Source: Ehrlichia minasensis (lineage in GTDB: Bacteria > Pseudomonadota > Alphaproteobacteria > Rickettsiales > Anaplasmataceae). Taken from it: a stretch of DNA of 32,220 bases. The stretch lies in the NCBI GenBank assembly GCA_000825765.1, contig CDGH01000009.1, forward strand, positions 1 to 32,220. The letters are read 5' to 3'. The position numbers and the translations under genes were made by a program. The stretch's first letter is position 1. Each line of letters opens with the position of its first letter. The notes below the pieces were generated by a model. That model did not search any database. It saw only the letters and a list, made by a program, of their open reading frames with translations, and was not told the origin of the DNA. Below, piece by piece: positions 26,267 through 32,220 of the stretch.

Positions 26267-28098
26267 GAAAAATCATTGAAGGATTATCAATTTGGATTAT
26301 AGTAATTGTTCTGGTTACTGCAGCATATGTCCAATTTAACGACAAAGTTATTAACGGAAACGTACTAAAATTACCATTCTCAGAATTCTTAAACAAGATT
26401 GATAATAATGAAATAGAAACTATTAACATCAGCGAACACAATATTACTGGAAGACTGAAAGACAGTTCTAAATTCCAAACAACTGGTGTAATATACGACA
26501 GTTTAATAAAAACATTACACAGTAAGCAGGTTACCTTTACTTTTTTACCTGAAGATACATTATTTGGAATATTAGGGAGCATATTGATATCTTGGTTCCC
26601 TATGCTGCTACTTGTCATAATATGGTTCATATTTCTCAAACGAATGCAAATAGGAGGTAATAGAACTATTAACTTCAGTAAATCACGTGCTAAACTGATG
26701 ACTGAACACCGCAATAAAGTTACTTTTAACGATGTAGCAGGTATTGATGAAGCAAAAGAAGAACTAATTGAAATAGTAGATTTTTTAAAACATAGGCAAA
26801 GGTTTCAAAAATTAGGAGGCAAAATACCAAAAGGGTGCTTGTTAATAGGGTCACCAGGAACAGGAAAAACTTTATTGGCACGTGCAATTGCAGGTGAAGC
26901 AAATGTTCCTTTTTTTAGCATATCTGGCTCAGATTTTGTAGAAATGTTTGTAGGTGTAGGTGCAAGCCGCGTACGTGATATGTTTGAACAAGGCAAAAAA
27001 AATGCACCATGCATCATATTTATTGATGAAATAGACGCAGTAGGAAGACATAGAGGAATTGGTTTAGGCGGAGGAAATGACGAACGCGAACAAACATTAA
27101 ATCAATTATTAGTAGAAATGGATGGTTTTGAATCTAATGAAGGAGTAATTATTATCGCTGCAACCAACCGTCCGGATGTATTAGATTCTGCACTTCTTAG
27201 ACCAGGAAGATTCGACAGACAAGTCACTATTAGTATTCCTGACATTAACGGGCGAGAAAAGATCATTAACGTACACATCAAAAAAGTCCCTACAGCACCT
27301 GATGTAGATATCAGAACCATTGCGCGTGGTACTCCAGGATTTTCAGGAGCTGACCTTGCAAATTTAGTAAATGAAGCAGCACTAATAGCAGCAAGGCTGA
27401 ATAAAAAAATCGTCACAATGAGTGATTTTGAATATGCAAGAGATAAAGTCATGATGGGAGCTGAAAGAAAATCATTAATGATGACAGAAGAAGAAAAAAA
27501 ATTAACAGCCTATCATGAAGCAGGACATGCTGTTATTGCATTTTTTACAGCGGCATCGGATCCTATACATAAAGCAACAATAATTCCAAGAGGAAGAAGT
27601 CTAGGGTTAGTAATGAGGTTACCGGAGTCAGATCGTGTATCTCATACAAGAGAAAAAATGATCGCAGACTTAACAGTAGCAATGGGTGGAAGAGCAGCCG
27701 AAGAATTAATTTTTGGATACCACAAAGTAACAAGCGGCGCATCATCAGACATAAAACAGGCAACAGATTTAGTAAGAGCAATGGTCATGAAGTGGGGTAT
27801 GAGTGATAAAGTAGGTCCGCTATACCATAGTGATGAAAAAAATGAAACTATCTCTAATAACTTAGCAAATTTGATAGATGAAGAAGTTAAATCCATAGTT
27901 ACATCTGCACTAGAAAGAGCAAAAAGTCTTTTACATGAGCATTTAGAATCATTACATATAGTTGCTAAAAACTTACTAGAATTTGAGACTTTAACTGGAG
28001 AAGACATTAAAAATATAATTAATGGAAAAGAATTAACCAAAAATAATGAAGATGAATCTCAACCTTTAAAAAGATCATTTGCATCAAAAGAACAGTAA
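26263..28098 (+). CDS. ftsH: ATP-dependent zinc metalloprotease FtsH
   Basis: A 611-residue membrane-anchored AAA+ protease that removes unassembled membrane proteins and short-lived regulators. Two N-terminal membrane helices (about residues 5-22 and 98-122) flank a periplasmic domain. The AAA domain has Walker A GSPGTGKT (196-203), Walker B with D255-E256 and the second region of homology ending in LRPGRFDR. The zinc site HEAGH spans 418-422. Length is close to the family norm (~610-640). AAGGAG eight bases before the ATG lies within tilS. The 3' tail seems to have seeded decayed repeats downstream. Confidence 0.98.
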   Translation: MRKIIEGLSIWIIVIVLVTAAYVQFNDKVINGNVLKLPFSEFLNKIDNNEIETINISEHNITGRLKDSSKFQTTGVIYDSLIKTLHSKQVTFTFLPEDTLFGILGSILISWFPMLLLVIIWFIFLKRMQIGGNRTINFSKSRAKLMTEHRNKVTFNDVAGIDEAKEELIEIVDFLKHRQRFQKLGGKIPKGCLLIGSPGTGKTLLARAIAGEANVPFFSISGSDFVEMFVGVGASRVRDMFEQGKKNAPCIIFIDEIDAVGRHRGIGLGGGNDEREQTLNQLLVEMDGFESNEGVIIIAATNRPDVLDSALLRPGRFDRQVTISIPDINGREKIINVHIKKVPTAPDVDIRTIARGTPGFSGADLANLVNEAALIAARLNKKIVTMSDFEYARDKVMMGAERKSLMMTEEEKKLTAYHEAGHAVIAFFTAASDPIHKATIIPRGRSLGLVMRLPESDRVSHTREKMIADLTVAMGGRAAEELIFGYHKVTSGASSDIKQATDLVRAMVMKWGMSDKVGPLYHSDEKNETISNNLANLIDEEVKSIVTSALERAKSLLHEHLESLHIVAKNLLEFETLTGEDIKNIINGKELTKNNEDESQPLKRSFASKEQ

Positions 28099-29533
28099 CT
28101 TCACATCTGAATAAGTTACATGCATCACTTTACGTAAGGATGCATAAGTGAAAAATTCATATTTTTACTTATGTTAAATAATTCTATGCAGACACAAATA
28201 GTATATCTGTACTGAAACAAACACTACTACACCTAGAAATAATACACTACAATCACTACAACGTCATGTAGAACTTACAAAACTACTTTACCAACATCTT
28301 AATCAACAGAAACTTGTATGCACAATATCCACAGATGTAACAGACAAGTACCACCACTATATTATATAACCTGCACTTTAAATAAGTACATTCCTTCTAA
28401 AAAACTATTTTGCTACACAACAAATGTAACATAAAACTATACTCATTGAAGAGACCAATATGTACACAAATAACATGTATAAAATTAAATTTTACCTTTG
28501 CTGAATAACTTTTCAAACAAGAGTATTTATTATAAAACTAATAGCAGACACGAAATGCATATACCACACTCTACATATATTATATAGCGTTTCAGATATT
28601 TGAGACCAACTTTTCTAATTAATATGATAGACCTATATGTATAAGTTGATATTAACGTACATCAAACTAATACTATATATACATTGTGCACTTAAACAAG
28701 CACACTTGTACCAAAACAAATCATTACAGTTATGGATACACAATTTACAATACACTATAACCTTACAGATTACCGAAACTGCTTTATTAGCAATTTTAAA
28801 TCAACCTGAAAAATTGCAGCTATGCGCACAAATTGACATTATACACACAAGGCCACACTATACATATTGAATAACAATGTATTGAAACAAGCATATATTC
28901 CAAAAATTAAATACTACTCCACCATAAACATAAAAGCACAAACAATAAATCACATAATATTACACGCAATATCAATTTCTCTTTATTTCAATGTTAAACC
29001 CATTTGACAAGACCAGTTCTCATATACACATTAACACATATAAGACCAACAAACACTACTGAACTACTTCTTATTTAAACAAGTATGTTACAAAATTTAA
29101 CACTACCGCTATAGATTACAAAACACATAATACACCATAAACTACTTAACATTATGCAGCAGCGTTACCAATTTTATATTCCTACAACTCTAAATTAAAC
29201 TGAAAAGACAATTCCACATATGTACAAACTAACATACATAAGATCAACAAATACTACTGAATAATTTTGCACTTTAAATAAGCGTATTTGCCTTAAAAAT
29301 TAAATACTACTTCTAAATATAAGGCCATAACATACAGTAAACTATGAAATATCATCTAGTATTACTTTCCAATAACGTACAAGAATACTATCAAACGTAC
29401 TATATACATACCATATTTACATTACCACAGCCTGTAATTCATTACATTATTGCTTATACAAGTTTGCACATCAACCAAAATATCACTAGATCATCAAGCA
29501 TATGTAGGCTTATCATTCAAATATAACAGTACA
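28099..29533. repeat. Decayed tandem repeats downstream of ftsH
   Basis: A 1.4 kb tract with no supported gene. A block resembling the ftsH tail (CTTTAAAAAG, then ATTTGC, then AAAA and TAACTTC, at 28064-28105) recurs in weak form at about 28212, 28376, 28511, 28691, 28882, 29073 and 29272, with steps of roughly 135-200 bases. The best pairs are the units at 28882 and 29272 (both carry AAAAATTAAATACTAC) and those beginning at about 29043 and 29242 (AGA(C/T)CAACAAA(C/T)ACTACTGAA). Because the region is AT-rich, the link to ftsH itself is less sure than the repeat structure. A weak hairpin lies near 28122-28143. Confidence 0.62.
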
Positions 29534-29803
29534 TTATTCTACATTTAATGACCTAGAATTTACAGCTTCTACACTCACATCTACACAATAAGTAGCAGGA
29601 AAAAGATCATTTCCGTTACTTTTTATATTTAAATACAAACCTTGTAATAGTGAGGCTCTTTGGCTACTTGAAGTAAATGGAGTTAATAATGGTGTGTTCA
29701 TTACATGAGCCAAAATTATATTAATTTTAGTATATTCACACACTATATTACCTTTTCCATCAAAAGGCAACTGTGTCTTACAGACTAATTTAATTAGCCA
29801 CAA
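29534..29803 (-). pseudogene. Unrecognised small reading frame, probably a gene remnant
   Basis: An 89-codon frame with coding-like composition: balanced residues, few Lys/Asn runs and less AT-rich than the flanking spacer (phrases PFTSSSQRASLLQGLYLNIK and NDLFPATYCVDVSVEA). It has no convincing start: the first codon after an upstream stop is TTG, without a ribosome binding site, and the only internal ATG (M35) would give 55 residues. It lies 97 bases downstream of the lgt stop on the same strand. I do not recognise the family. It may be the 3' remnant of a decayed gene, or a short lineage-specific gene with an atypical start. Confidence 0.4.
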
Positions 29804-29900
29804 CTAACACTTTAAAAAACAAACACTAATACTCAAAACAACTTGTTCTTTCAAACCATAACTTATAAAAATTTTCTAAAATTACATAAAAACAACATCT

Positions 29901-30686
29901 TTAAATTGAAGATTTATCTTGCGTTTTAGCCAATTTTATAAAATAAAAACCCATAATTATCATAAAAATAGACAATAACTGTCCCATAGTTATTTGATCA
30001 AAAATAATATATCCAATTTGCGCATCTGGCTCTCTAACAAACTCAATAAAAAATCTTATTACACCGTACCATATACAAAAAACAGAACTCAGCATTCCTT
30101 TAGATGTTTTGATTTTTGTAAAAAAGAAAAGAGAATTCGTCACTACAAATAACAAAAATCCTTCACCAAAAGCTTCATACAACTGACTTGGATGTCTATA
30201 AAGTAGGTCACCACTTGCAGGAAAAGTCATTCCAATTTTCATATCGGTTACTTTACCATACAATTCACCATTAATAAAGTTCGCAATACGTCCAAAAAAT
30301 ATACCAACAGGTACAGCACATGCACCTAAGTCAAGAGCAGCAAGAACATCTATTTTATTCTTTCTACAAAAAATATACATACCAGTCATTACTCCAACTA
30401 AAGCCCCATGAAATGACATGCCTCCATTCCATAATTTAAGCATTTCAATAGGAAAGTGTATATAAAAATCCAGATTATAGAACAATATGTATCCGATTCT
30501 GCCACCAAGAATTACAGAAATCACCCACCAAGATATTACTGATTCATAACTCTCTTTGTTAAAAACTTGATATTTATCTACCTTTTTTATATACCAGTAA
30601 GCAAACATTATACCAAATACATATGATAAAGAGTACCATCTTATTTGCAAAGGCCCAATATTAAAAGCTACTTGATCTATAACCAT
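29901..30686 (-). CDS. lgt: Prolipoprotein diacylglyceryl transferase
   Basis: A 261-residue inner-membrane enzyme that transfers diacylglycerol from phosphatidylglycerol to the lipobox cysteine of prolipoproteins, the first step of lipoprotein maturation. Seven hydrophobic helices are visible. The Lgt signature GRIANFINGELYGK lies near the middle, with the arginine and asparagine known to be essential, and RHPSQLYEAFGEG and the FIEFVREPD segment follow. The N-terminus MVIDQVAFNIGPLQIRWYSL is typical, so I use the ATG at 30686 and not the TTG at 30698. It links functionally with pgsA, whose product leads to the donor phosphatidylglycerol. Confidence 0.95.
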   Translation of the reverse strand: MVIDQVAFNIGPLQIRWYSLSYVFGIMFAYWYIKKVDKYQVFNKESYESVISWWVISVILGGRIGYILFYNLDFYIHFPIEMLKLWNGGMSFHGALVGVMTGMYIFCRKNKIDVLAALDLGACAVPVGIFFGRIANFINGELYGKVTDMKIGMTFPASGDLLYRHPSQLYEAFGEGFLLFVVTNSLFFFTKIKTSKGMLSSVFCIWYGVIRFFIEFVREPDAQIGYIIFDQITMGQLLSIFMIIMGFYFIKLAKTQDKSSI

Positions 30687-30714
30687 AAAAATACACAAAT
30701 TTTAAGTTTTAATA

Positions 30715-30743
30715 AGTATGAAACAAATGGTAAATTTTATCAA
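30715..30743 (-). promoter_or_regulatory. Possible promoter of lgt
   Basis: On the minus strand TTGATA (30738-30743) and CATACT (30715-30720) are 17 bases apart, 28 bases before the start. The -10 box is weak. Confidence 0.3.
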
Positions 30744-31214
30744 CTTTTACTATGGCTGCTATATAACCTAGCATAAAGATTATATGCATAAATTTTCTAT
30801 AACAATTAACCAGAATTATAGGAACCAATACTTTTATAGCAGTTGATACAATAAAGACTACTAATATTAATTTCTATAATATGGATACTAAATAGCAATA
30901 ATATCCTGTAAAAAACACCTGATACTGTAAGTTACATAAGTCTTTTATAAACAATATGTTATACAATAATTATATAAGATTTATCTGGTAAACTACTCCT
31001 TAACTTAACAGCAACTACAACTTTTACATATATGTAAAGCTAACCGTATTTACAGTAATAATATAATCCATATATTAATATGTAAAATATAATTGTACTT
31101 TTCTTAAGTAATTTACAATAAAATTGTCTTACTAAATTTATTATATCCAACATCATTAAATATAATTTTAGTATATTTTATAAAAATATTCAATGATAGC
31201 TCACTATATTATTT

Positions 31215-31253
31215 ATTTATTAATAAATGTTGAGCATAATATTAATATTCAAC
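31215..31253. promoter_or_regulatory. Palindrome and adjoining dyad in front of the 305-residue gene
   Basis: A perfect 14-base palindrome ATTTATTAATAAAT (31215-31228) is followed at once by an interrupted dyad GTTGA (31229-31233) ... TCAAC (31249-31253), ending 13 bases before the GTG start. The remainder of the 580-base divergent spacer 30687-31266 has no gene. Confidence 0.35.
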
Positions 31254-31266
31254 TTTAAAGAGAAAG

Positions 31267-32184
31267 GTGGTGATACAAAATATTCTTATTAGTGATGATA
31301 GTAATATAACAATATTTTTCACTGAAAAAAATGAAATAGAAAATTTTACTAAAATATTTACTGTACTAGATAAAAATAAAGCCGCTAAAACCCTATTCAA
31401 CAATGAAGTGAACATACAATATCAAGACATGTCTGCTACATTAATTACCCCCACACACTTTGAGTTTAGTGACCTCAATAAGATAATAACACACATGCTA
31501 CAGCATAGCTTTACAATCAGTACAAACATTATAGCACAATCTTTAGAACAAGGATGTAATATTTTAAAAACCAGCAATCTAGTTATTTGTAGATTCAATC
31601 ATCAACCACTATACAGTATCAACATGAGTATTAGAAATAATACAATAATGCTACATCCAATATCTACACAATACTTTGACTTATCTTCAGAAGACAACAA
31701 AAAATTAATTAGTTCACTTCAAACACATACAAACACCAATGACATTACAATAGACAATAAACAAAATGCTATTTTAATATCAATTAACACTGTAATATAC
31801 GAAGTACTACAATCACTTGTAAACATATTGATAAAAGTGCAAATCATAGAAGAAAATGATAAAGAAAAGATATTACAGCAATTGACTAAACTTGCTTTTC
31901 ATGATTTCACATCCAATGAGCTACAAATAGTAAAGAATATAGCACAATACCCTACTGATCATCCCTTAAGCAAATATAAAAACATAGCTAAAAATGTAGA
32001 AAACATCTTCTCACATCTAGCAAGTGACAAATCACTTGACTCATGCTCTGCTAAACTACTACAAGATGCAATTAATAGTACAGGTGAATTTTCTACAGCA
32101 CCACACATTATAATGCGTAGTTTTAACAAACTAAATAAAAATTTTCATGACCAAATACAGAACATAATCAACCAATCAGAATAA
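31267..32184 (+). CDS. Unrecognised 305-residue protein
   Basis: I do not recognise this gene. It encodes a soluble-looking protein of 304-305 residues with no signal peptide or membrane helix. It is rich in Ile, Asn, Thr and Gln, with a mixed alpha/beta N-terminal half (ILISDDSNITIFFTEKNEIENF) and a helical C-terminal half (ENDKEKILQQLTKLAFHDF onward). Two adjacent GTG codons (31267 and 31270) are the only plausible starts; AAAGAG a few bases upstream can serve as ribosome binding site, and the first ATG in frame comes much later. Codon use matches neighbouring genes. The low complexity is typical of lineage-specific Ehrlichia proteins, but a secreted-effector role would be a guess. Confidence 0.6.
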   Translation: MVIQNILISDDSNITIFFTEKNEIENFTKIFTVLDKNKAAKTLFNNEVNIQYQDMSATLITPTHFEFSDLNKIITHMLQHSFTISTNIIAQSLEQGCNILKTSNLVICRFNHQPLYSINMSIRNNTIMLHPISTQYFDLSSEDNKKLISSLQTHTNTNDITIDNKQNAILISINTVIYEVLQSLVNILIKVQIIEENDKEKILQQLTKLAFHDFTSNELQIVKNIAQYPTDHPLSKYKNIAKNVENIFSHLASDKSLDSCSAKLLQDAINSTGEFSTAPHIIMRSFNKLNKNFHDQIQNIINQSE

Positions 32185-32220
32185 TTGAGGCACTACACAC
32201 ATATTATCACAACTATCATC

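Noticed and set aside
28637-28870. 77-codon plus-strand frame after ftsH
   Set aside because: Lies in the decayed repeat tract, without start signals or a recognisable domain.
29344-29526. 60-codon plus-strand frame before the orphan fragment
   Set aside because: AT-driven composition, no ribosome binding site, no similarity that I recognise.

Overview
This is a very AT-rich chromosomal window from an obligate intracellular alphaproteobacterium of the Anaplasmataceae, most likely an Ehrlichia. The long intergenic tracts with tandem repeats of roughly 165-190 bp fit E. ruminantium best; that species call is inference from recalled genome traits. Supporting signs are a low coding fraction, genes on both strands in small clusters, no lipid A genes where they would be expected, a split F0 cluster with both b and b' subunits, and a SURF1/oxidase-type respiratory background.

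Layout: the tail of a D-alanyl-D-alanine carboxypeptidase (1-372); short-form dsbD and sdhE on the minus strand; an envelope cluster rseP-bamA-ompH-fabZ ending in purH (2923-8953); a repeat tract (about 9160-10470) behind minus-strand pgsA; a divergent heme-copper oxidase subunit I-like membrane protein; SURF1; an exported pentapeptide-repeat protein; a glycerol-1-phosphate dehydrogenase homologue; atpB, a 1.2 kb tandem-repeat tract, then atpE-atpF'-atpF; convergent ftsA; trkH; tRNA-Ser(GGA)-tilS-ftsH; a decayed repeat tract; a small unrecognised reading frame; lgt; and an unrecognised 305-codon protein with a GTG start.

The main observation is that the intergenic repeats are not random sequence. 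At four loci (atpB, SURF1, pgsA, ftsH) the DNA just downstream of a gene holds degenerate copies of that gene's own 3' coding end. For atpB, a final copy 1.1 kb downstream keeps the reading frame and stop codon of the last 15 codons (36 of 45 bases identical by my count). For SURF1, a copy of the last 16-18 codons keeps the stop (41 of 48 aligned bases). The middle units of the atpB and pgsA arrays are nearly identical and the outer ones are decayed, as expected if unequal crossing-over keeps homogenising the centre. The atpB array splits the F0 genes, and a strong promoter-like sequence (TTGACT-17-TATAAT) sits just after the last copy, in front of atpE.

The genes serve envelope biogenesis (rseP, bamA, ompH, lgt, dacF-like, ftsA), energy and redox (F0 subunits, SURF1, oxidase-like protein, dsbD, sdhE), lipid and purine synthesis (fabZ, pgsA, purH, glycerol-1-phosphate dehydrogenase), ion uptake (trkH), tRNA modification (tilS) and membrane proteolysis (ftsH). 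No phage, insertion sequence, CRISPR or clear acquired island was seen.
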